A stretch of 64,000 nucleotides of DNA from the NCBI GenBank assembly GCA_951812925.1, contig OX638370.1:103864897-103928896 (forward strand). The letters are read 5' to 3'. A program made the position numbers and the translations under genes. This DNA is from Calliopum simillimum. Lineage: Eukaryota > Arthropoda > Insecta > Diptera > Lauxaniidae. The notes under the pieces were generated by a model. The model did not search any database and had not been told where the DNA came from. It saw nothing but the letters and a program-made list of their open reading frames with translations. This document shows, one piece after another, positions 45,177 through 55,069 of this stretch (position 1 is the first letter of the stretch; every line of letters begins with the position of its first letter).

Positions 45177-46389
45177 CTGTCGCTTAAAGGTACTACGCAC
45201 AATATGGACACAAGTGCAACTCTTGAAGTTGGCAAACGCAATAAACCTATGAATTATTCATAACTTTTTGAAATGGCTATGAGCCATTTTCAATTCCAAA
45301 TATGGTTGAGACTGGCAGAAATTGATACGAATGACAAGTTTGTCAAAAGCAACTTTACGGAGGTGTTTGGCGAAGGAACATATACTGCATTTGTAAGAGA
45401 TTTCGTAAATAGATAATTTTACTTTTGATAACTGAATGTCAAACTTTGTATATAATTTGATATATATGTAGTACTTTGAGGTGGCTATAAATATATCCAT
45501 GTAGGTATATTTGTACTTAACTAAAATACGAAGAAACTCAGACCTAAGATTGTACTTTTCGAAGAAAAGAAATCTGCTCGAAATTAACATTACTTTAGTT
45601 TTCCAAATTTACTTTGTGAAATGCTTTCTACTCAAATGAAGTGGCGTAAAATATTCCCCTTGAAATTCTGCACAAATTTTCACTAAACTCCTTTAATGAG
45701 AATTATAAAATAAAAATTTTTCAGTTCGGAACTGACATGTTTCCATCAAAAAACTTTTTATAGAATACGAAAATCTGCAAATACTTACATACGAGTATGT
45801 GTCGTTCATTTGAATGGTGGTGTAAGTCGATGCTAAGTAATTTCATATTAAGAATTTACTGACATCTTGTTATCTATACTAGAATCGCCCAATGGCCAAA
45901 ATTTTACCACAAATGTATTAAATAGTTTTGGTACTTTTTGGACAGTTTTAGTACATTTGGTTTTGCTATTTGGTACAAAATAGAAAAACTCATTTATCAT
46001 CCCCGGTACAATGACAAATGTGAAACGAAAGAAAACAAAAAACAAGTCAGTGTTATTCAGCTTTTTGTCTTTCTTTTTGTGCTGCATCTTCTTTTCAGCT
46101 TTGTGCGACCGCGTATTTTGTCGTTATTAATATTGCAAAATTTGCCATTCCATGGCTTAATGGCAAAATATTAAAATAAACTTATCTTTGTGCACATTTA
46201 CACAAAGTCGTGCTCCATTTCTAACATAGTAAAAAAGGTAGGACAAATTTTTGTCTTGCGTATTAATATGTGGATTTGAAAAATGTGCCCGTCTGTATGA
46301 AACATTATCACTCAGAAAGTATTCGGCCAATTGAGCTGAAAGTATGGCAATAAGTGTATCTCAGGTATGGGAATGTTTTTATGCTGTAC
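45177..46389. other. Gene-free stretch
   Basis: No coding exon or RNA gene recognised. AATAAA words at about 45240 and 46176 cannot be tied to a transcript. Confidence 0.4.
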
Positions 46390-46770
46390 ACGAAGGTTTT
46401 CGAAGATCACCCAAAGGCTCCATTGTCAAAACGGAGAATATATAGGTTCACTAGTGGAAAAATATCTATCGCCGACTGTCAACAAGTTCTAATTGATGGT
46501 TTTCTGGGCAACCCAAAGTTTCCCGAAGGTCATCCGAAGGCTTGATAGTCAAAACGAAGTCAAAACCAGCTTTAATTGATAGTTTTTTGGAATACTCAAA
46601 GGTTTCTGAAGATCACCCTTCGGCTTCATAGTCAAACCAAGAAAATCTAGATAAACTAGAGGGAAAACATCTATGGTGAACAATCAACAAGCCTTAATTG
46701 ATAGTTTCATGCGAAACTCATTGTTTTCAAAAGGTCACCCAAATATTTCATATTCAAAACGAAGAATATT
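46390..46770 (+). repeat. Diverged tandem repeat, units about 90-120 bp
   Basis: A phrase like AGATCACCCAAAGGCTCCAT then TGTCAAAACG recurs as TCATCCGAAGGCTTGATAGT (about 46528), TCACCCTTCGGCTTCATAGT (about 46614) and TCACCCAAATATTTCATATT (about 46735), each followed by CAAAACGAAG- or CAAACCAAG-like sequence. Between them is a second shared phrase, TTAATTGATAGTTT (about 46490, 46572, 46695). The spacing is irregular. Confidence 0.65.
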
Positions 46771-46888
46771 TAAGCACCCTGAGACACCCTAGCTATCGGG
46801 AATTTCAGATGGTTTTAAATGAACTTAACTTTCCCAGATCTAAGGCCGTAGAAATAAAAAATGTTTTTGTCGCCCTGTAAAATAAATA

Positions 46889-47104
46889 CACACTAAAAAA
46901 TTATAGCTTACTTTTCGTACTTTTGATCCATTTTCGTAATGATTTTAAACTTTTTTGGTATTAAACCCCGATTTTTTTCCAAAAAAGTTTGAAATTTATA
47001 CCAAAAAAGTATAAGATTTATTCCAAAATAGTTTAAAATGAATACTTTTTTGGCATAGTTCCATATGAATACTTTTTGGTTTTAAAATTATGAATTTTCA
47101 ATGG
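46889..47104 (-). mobile_element. 222-bp TA-target MITE, copy 3
   Basis: The left end CACACTAAAAAATTATAGCT follows TA (46887-46888). The interior has TTTTTGGTATTAAA and CCAAAATAGTTTAAAAT in reverse orientation to copies 1 and 2. The right end is degraded near 47100. Confidence 0.75.
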
Positions 47105-47520
47105 CATTTAAAATATTTTGACAAGCACATAAAAAATGCAATTCACGGTTATATCTCAAAACAGATATGACTTGAAACTTAAACGATATAAACATTTTTG
47201 AGTTTATCTATACGATATATGGATATGATTGATGGTCGCCTTGACTTTGCCAAACACTTTTATATATCAAATGTAATATGCTTTTCAGAGTTGCACAATA
47301 TAATAAGTATCAACATATATACCAATTAATAATGTAAAATATTTAAATTTAATCCAAAAGTAAATTATGTGTGTGTAACCTGCTTTAATAATGTAGAAAC
47401 TGTTAATTTAATAGTATGATATAATTAGCATTTAGTCTTTAATATTCATCTTACCAACCATCCGTTGTAAATAACCACACTACCTAACTTGAAAATTCCC
47501 TATCCCTTCGCCCTCTCCCC
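47105..47520. other. Gene-free stretch
   Basis: AT-rich, no gene; the last 50 bases become strongly pyrimidine-rich (CCTATCCCTTCGCCCTCTCC), leading into the acceptor below. Confidence 0.4.
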
Positions 47521-47900
47521 TAACCCTCAGAATGCTCTTAGCCATAGTTGACGCGCTGGGCTAAAAAGGCAGCGTCGCGCACATTAAAAATAATCACACA
47601 ACCGCACAGCGTGTAATCAACAAATACAAAAAAGCAACAACAAAAAATAAAACAAAAACTAAGAAATTTAATGAAAAAACGAAAAAAAGAAAACATTTTA
47701 GAAGCAAAAGCATATTATTAACAACAAAAACAGCAACAAATACAAAAACGGCATGGCAATTTTAGTAGTTTTTGTTGTTGTTGTTTTTGTTCTCTTTCAT
47801 CACATTAACGTAACACGTAGTAATTTGGCACAAATGACTATAGATACAATTTTTAGGTACACATTTACATACATAAATACATAGAGATACATATTAGGGT
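47498..47900 (+). promoter_or_regulatory. Strong splice-acceptor-like site and possible 3' UTR exon
   Basis: The tract CCCTTCGCCCTCTCCCCTAA is followed by CCCTCAG|AATGCTC (AG at 47529-47530). What follows is GC-richer (GACGCGCTGGGC, GGCAGCGTCGCGC) and then A-rich with AACAAC words, as in fly untranslated exons. No long ORF. It could receive the donor at 37012. Not proven. Confidence 0.3.
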
Positions 47901-48098
47901 GAGCCGAAAATTTTTTTTTTTTTAAATTTCAAGTTTTGAACATTAAAAAAAGTTTAATAAGTACTAGCATCAGTTGTAGACTCAGTGGGGGTAAATGCGG
48001 TTGAAGCCCCACATTGGCTCAAAATTGTACTTGGATACAATTTAAACATTTAGTTCAGTTAACAAGAAATTAACTACTTCCATCATTATTATAAACTA

Positions 48099-48320
48099 CA
48101 CACTAAAAAATAATAGTTTACTTTTCTTACTTTTGATTGCCAACTGTATAGAATTTAAACTTTTTTGGTATTACATTCCGATTTTTTCCAAAAAAGTTTG
48201 AAATTTATTCCAAAAAAGTACGAAATTTATTCCAAAATAGTTTAAAATTAATACTTTTTTTTGGCATTGTTCTATATAAATTCTTTTTGGTTTCAAATTT
48301 AAACTAAAATTTTAACTGTG
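48099..48320 (-). mobile_element. 222-bp TA-target MITE, copy 4
   Basis: The left end CACACTAAAAAATAATAGTT and the right end ...AAAATTTTAACTGTG are inverted repeats, with TA on both sides (48097-48098, 48321-48322). Same family and same orientation as copy 3; opposite to copies 1 and 2. Confidence 0.85.
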
Positions 48321-48322
48321 TA

Positions 48323-49379
48323 CTTAATGTATATTTCAACTATATTGCTCACAGAAACTTTTCACAGACAGATACGCATACTTTCTGAGTGCAATGAATT
48401 TTTTGGTTCATCCTTATACACTAAAAATACACACATACTTGTAAATATATAAACTTTATATGAAATTTTTACTCATTTGAAAAAAAAGAAAATTGAAAAA
48501 CTAAAAAAATATTAACTTAAATGGAAAAATAAAAAAACATAAAGCTTTAAACGAATCAAGGGTATTTAAAGTAAAATATAGCATGTCTAGATGAATGCAA
48601 TTTAGAAGTTATAAAAAAATAAAAAAAAGGATATAAATTAAGGTTAATAATGCCTACTATTCCGCAGAACTAAGCTTAAATTCGTCTTTAGTCCTGAACT
48701 CAAAAATAACTTTAAAAACTCTTTCCAACAATGCATGTCTTTTACTTAACTTAACTTCACGTACCTTACAAATACTTAGAAGGATCGCCTTTTACTGTCT
48801 ACACAGCTTCTTTTCCAATGATAAAAAGTGATGTATTAACGAAATCATTTAGCTTTGACAACCAGTTGAAAGTCGGATATAGCGAAACCTTTTCATTCAG
48901 AGATCTGGGTTGTTTTTTATAATTTTTGATTTAGCTGATACAAAATCTTTCATAGTATTCGGTACATTGTTTGTACATATTATCATTTGAAAGTTAAATT
49001 TCTCAAAAGTATTAGTTTCTACACGTTACATTGTTGATGTAATGGATATCACTTTGTTGTCTGAGAAAATGGTTAGCTCTAAAATTTGTAGCGTTCAGAC
49101 TATTACATACATAACTTGTTTTGAAAATTCATGGCTCAGCATAGCTCCCCGTCAACCTCGAAGTTTTATTACTGAAGTTGTTTTCACAGGGTTTTTTTTT
49201 TGTTGAGTTAAATAAAACCACAAAGAAACGGTAATTTTCGAGGTATTTCTTGAAGATGAAGGAACCCTCTTCACCATTTTTGTAGCTCCATAATAAAGCT
49301 AAGTAACGTTCATCCATAAAACTTGATACGGAAATTTAATGCAACCATCTTTTGCTTTAAAACCCCGTTTAACGATATA
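48323..49379. other. Gene-free stretch
   Basis: AT-rich; no gene, RNA or element boundary recognised. Confidence 0.4.
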
Positions 49380-49748
49380 CAGGCCTATTCCGAAATCCGA
49401 CTGATTTAAATTACTTTTCTTTTAGGCTTTGTGATGAAAACGGTTAGTCGAACGATAAAAAGTATAAGAATCTCTTTTGTGAAAAATTCAGATTCTACAA
49501 ATAATATTGATTTGCATTAACGAAAAAGTAACCGTTCTTACAAAACCGCAAAAAGTCGAAAAATTCGATTCTATCCAATATTTCCTAAACGGTTACTTTT
49601 TTGTAAATGTAAATCAATATTATTTATAGAACCTGTAATTCTCCACAAAAATGATTTCAATACTTTTTATCGTGTGACTCACTATTTTCATCAAATAGCT
49701 TCCGAAATGAAAAGTAATTGAAACCACACGGATTACAGAACAGGCCTG
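49380..49748. mobile_element. 369-bp inverted-repeat element with CAGGCCT ends
   Basis: The left arm begins CAGGCCTATTCCGAAATCCG; the reverse complement of the right arm begins CAGGCCTGTTCTGTAATCCG. Pairing continues inward through AATTACTTTTC, ATAAAAAGTAT, AATATTGATTT and AAAGTAACCGTT, so almost the whole element forms one imperfect hairpin. No ORF. The target duplication is ambiguous (ATA on both sides). Confidence 0.8.
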
Positions 49749-50592
49749 ATATTCTTTTTTCTCCGAGATATCGTAAACTGAAAACCGAATTCAAAAGCGA
49801 TGTATTTCACTTTTAATAAAAATTGAGTTAGCCACTGATTATGAATCCCAGTTTATAACACTACCCTTGGCTCTTATCGGAGTTTTCAAATGTCTATTAG
49901 TTCCAAGCCAATTTTGACTTTAATTTTTCAAAAATGATGAATTCCAAGTTTGGTGTTTTGTTTTTCTTCAATATCTTTGAACATTTTAAAGTGGAATACA
50001 TTATCTTGGAATCTAATAGTTATAAGTGTCATCTCTCATGCGCTAGCCAAAGTCAGACTTTTCTATCAAAAAGTAAAACAAAAAATTTTAAAAATTGTTG
50101 AGTCGAAATCAATTCGATCAAGATTTTTTGATGGAATCCAATTTGGTTATTAAATGCTATCCATAATAGTGTCAGAATATATATACCAATTTTTTTTTTC
50201 GAAATTTTCAAAAGTTAGGGAGATATGAGATTTTGAAATTTTAAGGTTAGTTTTTTTTTTGAGAAGCTATATTTTTAGGTCCTTTTATCCAATTTTCAAA
50301 TTTAAGGTGGCAAATGATTCGCCTTGAAATAGCACTGTAGGACTGATGGAGTCAATTGTCTCAGTAGTCCAATCTTTAATCTAGTTTTTTTGTAACTAGT
50401 CCATAATGGACTAAACCTAAAACTAGAATAAATTCACTTACTATAAATTATCAATTGCATCAGAAATGTTAAAAATTTAATGTATAATCCGTCATTGGTA
50501 CCAAAAGTTGATTGTGTCAGTGAAATTAAAATGTATGTATGTACTTTTTGGCAGTACGCCGTCCGAAGAGATATACATATAACCAAAAGATA
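49749..50592. other. Gene-free stretch
   Basis: AT-rich; no gene recognised. Short poly-T runs only. Confidence 0.4.
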
Positions 50593-50835
50593 CAAAGAAG
50601 CACTGGAGCAATTTTTTGAAGTTTGAGTTCACCGCGGACGGTAGCTTTGACTAATTTAGAAGTTGAACGGCAGCGTAATTCAACCAAAAAATCTGTTTAT
50701 ATCAACTAACCGCAGATGAGAAGAGAAGTATACAGATTTTTTGGCTGAATTACGCTGCCGTTCAACTTCTAAATTCGTCAAAGCTACCGTCTGCGGTGAA
50801 CTCAAACTTCAAAAAATTGCTCCAGTGCTTCTTTG
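50593..50835. repeat. Near-perfect hairpin: about 105-bp arms, 33-base loop
   Basis: The left arm (50593-50697, beginning CAAAGAAGCACTGGAGCAAT) and the right arm (about 50731-50835) are reverse complements with only about 3 differences. Outside this, GAAGAGAT (50575) and ATCTCTTCG (about 50837) extend the pairing past a left-side insertion of about 20 bases (ATACATATAACCAAAAG). No ORF. It could be a MITE or a young inverted duplication; if transcribed it would form a long double-stranded RNA. Confidence 0.85.
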
Positions 50836-50867
50836 CATCTCTTCGCGCCGACTGTAAAGAAGAGCAA

Positions 50868-50942
50868 ACGATAGTATATCGGTCTAATGAATTGCGCTGC
50901 GTTGAAAGACCCGGGTTCAAATACTCCACTCGGTGATTTTCA
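50868..50942 (+). repeat. tRNA-like block next to the hairpin
   Basis: AACGATAGTATATCGGTCTA resembles the 5' half of a type I tRNA (A-box-like TAGTATATCGG), and GACCCGGGTTCAAATACTCC holds a B-box-like GGTTCAAATAC. A short TTTT follows. The stems do not pair well enough for a working tRNA. Confidence 0.45.
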
Positions 50943-51070
50943 ATTCAAATTTTTAAATTTTCATTAATTTGCACAAAATTTGTTTGAAGAGTCTTCGGAG
51001 CGGAAAATGAAACGTGTCCAATATAGCCAACGTATAATATTTATAATAAAAAAAATAATAAAAAAAATTT

Positions 51071-51145
51071 CATCCGCACTGAGATTTGAACCAGGAACAC
51101 AATGCTTAGAAATACATAACAAATTCTTTAGCACATTCGTCTATG
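51071..51145 (-). repeat. tRNA-like block, minus strand
   Basis: On the minus strand: GACGAATGTGCTAAAGAATT, TTGTTATGTATTTCTAAGC, then the B-box-like CCTGGTTCAAATCTCAGTGC and a T tract (the A tract at 51044-51067). The CTAAAG...TTGT and AGTGCGG words link it to the 10643 and 44051 blocks. Confidence 0.45.
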
Positions 51146-51942
51146 AAAACTGTTGATGTTTTTGTAAAAAATTTGTGTATTACTTAAATTAAATTCTTTG
51201 AAATTTATAAATAAAATAAAAGAAAATTGACCATTTACTGGTCCGAATGTAATACATAAGGAGACAACTGATCTTTTTCTGGTCCGATTGTAATGCATAA
51301 GGAGACAATTGATTATGCCCAATGACAAACAATGTAACACGTAAATAGAACTTTATGTGTGATGGGGTCAGAATTTGGACTAGTAGGTTTCTCCCATGGA
51401 GTAGTTTGCAAACTAGTTTTGGAATAGTTCGTGGTCCTTCGTACAGGGAACTTAAAAGGATATTGAAGTTTAAAATTTTTTAGATTTCTGCGTTTATACA
51501 CTTTAGTCCCACTGCTTTTCCACAAAAGAATGATAACCTCAAAAAAGATAAAAATAAAAATAAAACACTAAAAAAGTAAGTGCAGCCCAGTGTATGTGCT
51601 TTAAATGTGCGCGGTACTAAATATTAATTTTATAAATGTATATATGTCGTAAATTTGACGTAGTACTCAACACACATAAACATATTAATACACCAGCAAA
51701 AACGCAGACGATACGAGGCGTAATAAAACTGTATCATAAATTAATGAATTTATTTTCGTTTCGTTTAATTTTTTGGTTTTTTTCATTTATTTTCATTTTA
51801 TTTTGAGCGCATTTATAATCACTTTGCTTGCCTGTGATTAAATTTAAATTTGTGCATGCTTTGCAATGTAGTGTGTGTGTGTGCGCCTGTGTAAGTTTGC
51901 GCGCCACCGATGTGCAAAATACAACGTCAGCCCACCAACCAC
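51146..51942. other. Gene-free stretch
   Basis: A GACAA(C/T)TGAT phrase with GGTC(C)GA(A/T)TGTAAT(A/G)CATAAGGAGACAA is directly repeated at about 51240 and 51281 (41 bp apart). Otherwise nothing is recognised; a GT run lies at about 51871-51882. Confidence 0.4.
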
Positions 51943-52831
51943 CCCAAGGGGACAAGAAGTGCTTCAAAAACCCTTCTAAAGTGCATCCTTTTCACCAATA
52001 AGCGCTTCCGCTCCGTAAGAACAATACTTTCTTTTTAACATTGCATGTCATAGGATGTAAGCGAGCAAAAGCTTACCGCAGCCTTACCAAAAAAGAGTTT
52101 TTAAAGCGCTTATTTGTAATGCTGCGGTAAGCGTTTTTCCAATAAAATTAAAAAAAAGAAAAAAAAGAAAAAAATAAAAAAAAACTGGCCGCGTCAGGAT
52201 TTGAATCCACTACCCTCCGCGTGCTAGATATTCTTTTCTTACATTAACCAACCCTTTAGACCGCTCCACTAACGCCCAATGATATGAAGAGGTATTAAAT
52301 TTGTATATTAAGCAAATGTTGTCCTGCAGCATTACATAGAATTATTGTGCAATCAGTTTCAATTCAAGTAAGCAAAAGTAAATAAAAATGAGAAATTGAA
52401 ATAGAAAAGTGAAATAAAAAAGGTTGAATAAAAAATATTTTAATATAAAAAAAAAACAACAACAAATAAAAAAACGGAAAAAAAAAATTACCCGGGCTGG
52501 GTTCGAACTCACGTTGTTCTTACTGCAGCCTTATATGGAATCATTGTGCAATCAATTTCAATTCGGTTAAACAAAAGTAAATTAATAAGAGAAAGGAAAA
52601 TAGAAAAGTGAAATAAAAGATGTTGAATAAAAAATATTTAATTAAAAAAAAAATAAAGCAAAAAAAAGTAAAAAAAAGTAAAAAAAAAAAATCTCCCGGG
52701 CTGGGTTCGAACTCACGTTGTTCTTACTGCAGCCTTAGAAAAAATCATTGTGATAGTGCTTTTAAATTTCTATGGGGACAAGCACTTTTGAAGTGCTTGG
52801 ATTAGAAGCGCTAGAAATTTTTCCTCTTGGG
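51943..52831 (-). mobile_element. 890-bp CCCAAG TIR element, copy C
   Basis: Same orientation as copy B and very similar to it. Left end CCCAAGGGGACAAGAAGTGC, right end TTTTTCCTCTTGGG, with AC on both flanks (51941-51942, 52832-52833). The tRNA-like block is at 52185-52275, with B-box units at about 52499 and 52702. No transposase. Confidence 0.85.
52185..52275 (-). repeat. Type II tRNA-like block in copy C
   Basis: Minus-strand counterpart of 10643-10733, with GGAGCGGTCTAAAGGG and GGATTCAAATCC. It is followed on the minus strand by a long T-rich tract interrupted by C (the A/G-rich stretch 52148-52184). Confidence 0.6.
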
Positions 52832-52833
52832 AC

Positions 52834-53943
52834 CCCTTCATAAAACAGACACCTAAAGGTTGGGAGCGGGGTGGAAGGTGCGACTGGTTGTTTATGAACT
52901 CTCTCTCTCGCTGTAAACATCGATTTATGCAATTTTAATTAGTTTGACTTTTTAGGCCGCACTTACATCATGACGCGCGTGCACACAGATACAGAATTCT
53001 AGTTTTTTTTATATGTAAATATTTAATGTATCTCTAACGCTTTAGAAACATAAATATTTGAAATAAAAATATTTTTGTTTTGTTTTCTATTTTTTTAACT
53101 TTCGCACTGAAATCTGTTTTAATTTATTTGTATATTTATTCATAAGATACTATTTTTTATTGTTATTCTTTTATTTGTTTTATTCGATTATGCGGAAATA
53201 TTTCGCTACTGTTTTTTTTTTTTTAGTAATAATCACCTACTCGTACATACTAATACTTAATATATACATATATTCATTTCCAAATATTTACCCCAAATGC
53301 TGCAATTATGTTGAAAACAATTTATCCAATAAATTTTACTTATAGTTTTATTTTGAGACTTTTTAGCGAATATTTAAACAAGAAAAATACAAGATATTTT
53401 ATGAAATCGTAGATATTATGAATTTAAAGATAAACATATATATATTATGATAAATCAAACTACATACCTAAATATTTACATATTATGTATTAATGCAAAT
53501 GTAAACAGACAATTAAATATGTAATAATAATTATTATATAAATGTAAGTGTATTGCTATTTGGCAAATGTATCTGGAACAATAATAGAAAAATTTAAAAC
53601 CAATAAATAAATTGAATTTAGCAAAAATATACAGTGTTTGACTTAACTTTTTAATGGAAAAATATGGCTAAGTATTGAGAATAAAAACTTTTATTTACAA
53701 AGGACGCTGCAACAATTCTTCTCACTATGTAGAGTTAGCAAAAAAACTAAAGCCAGGCATTCGAACATAACAGGCTGGCTTTCGCCCTCACAGATCGTTT
53801 ATTGACCATAAATGGACTTTTTTCGCACTTTCTGCGGCCAAGAAAACTCAATAAGTCGGAAATTGCAAAAATATTTCAAGAAATTTGAACAAACTAAATT
53901 CAATGTTGGACAAAAATGTTTCCCAGCATGGTTTAAATCTGTG
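52834..53943. other. Gene-free stretch
   Basis: Strongly AT-rich with several AATAAA words (about 53062, 53602-53610), somewhat like a fly 3' UTR, but no gene can be attached to it. Confidence 0.35.
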
Positions 53944-54109
53944 CAAAGATGGCAAAACTAGGTATCGATAATTTTTTGTGAAAATGAGTAATGTAGTCCA
54001 GGCTATTGTTCTCGGTGAGTTCTACAAGCTCTCAAAAACTCAACTAAAAATTTAAATTTCTCTCCTGAAAAATTATGAAAACAAGCGATACCTAGTTTTT
54101 TCATCTTTG
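53944..54109. mobile_element. 166-bp MITE with CAAAGATG ends
   Basis: The left end CAAAGATGGCAAAACTAGGT then ATCG is matched by the reverse complement of the right end, CAAAGATGAAAAAACTAGGT then ATCG. No ORF. It lies immediately before the mariner element. Confidence 0.7.
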
Positions 54110-54116
54110 TATTGTA

Positions 54117-55067
54117 CAACTTAAAAACCGGAATTTTTTAGCGAAATTTGATGCTTTATTGTGAAAAAATGTTGCAATATATTTTATTCAAAGTATTGTC
54201 TATTGGAAGCTACAACATTTCCCCATCTTTCAGGCAATTTTTGAATTCCATCCCAAAAAAATTGCGCCGGCTTGGCGGCCAAAAATGAATCGAGCCAATT
54301 TTCGATATCTTGAACTTAAGTGAAGCGTATTCCAGATAGGGCATTCTGCATCGATCGGAACAAATGGTAGTCTGATGGTGCAAGGTCTGGGCTATAAAGC
54401 GGGTGAGGCAAAATTTCCCATCCGTTGTTTTCCAGGTAATTTTTTACTGGTGCAGCAATATGTGGCCGAGCGTTATCGTGGTGGAAAATGATTGACTCAT
54501 GTCTGGTCGCATACGTTGGCCGCTCTGCCTGGATTTTCTGCTTCAATTGGATCAATTGTTGAAGTTAGTTTATTGACTGTTTTTTATTGCTTGTATAGTA
54601 CTAATGAAAGTACCAACGCGCTTTTTTTTCAATTGTTGACGATAGAATTGAGCATTAATGGTTTGGCCACCTGACAACAGCTCATAATGGATCACACCTA
54701 GCTGGTCCTGACCAGGACGTTCTTTGTCTTCGACATCAAAATAACCACTTTTAAACCACTCACGACAGCTTGATTCAGCTGGAGCATAGTCCCCATAAAC
54801 TTCTACAAGAATGCGATGACTTTCGGCAGCTGTTTTCTTTGCAAAAAAATGACCCACTAGAACACCCCCGCAAATGCTGTCTTTTTCTCGAATTTTCGAA
54901 GTTGTTCATCGTGAAAAATAATAATGATGCACACAAGATAAAATTGTTTTGTTGACAGATTTTGACAGCTGTCAAATGTACCTTCAAAATGACATATATA
55001 CAAAGTTCGAGCCTTCACGATATTTGTTAGTACGGACATCCACCGTCAAATTCCGGTTTTTAAGTTG
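54117..55067 (-). mobile_element. Mariner element with internal deletion, minus strand
   Basis: The ends are CAACTTAAAAACCGGAATTT at the left and its inverse at the right (55048-55067), with TA on both sides (54115-54116, 55068-55069). Reverse-strand coding shows KKTAAESHRILVEVYGDYAP, SCREWFKSGYFDVEDKERPG, then a jump straight to DQLGVIHYELLSGGQTINAQ, which removes the middle of the protein including the first catalytic Asp. Downstream HHDNARPHIA and YSPDLAPSDYHLFRSM keep the other two Asp of DD34D. Frameshifts near 54560 and 54860 also break it. Non-autonomous. Confidence 0.9.
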
Positions 55068-55069
55068 TA

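Noticed and set aside
44989..45252. 87-codon frame over the 23-bp repeats
   Set aside because: Hydrophobic start comes from T-rich DNA and the rest from the tandem repeat; not convincing as protein.
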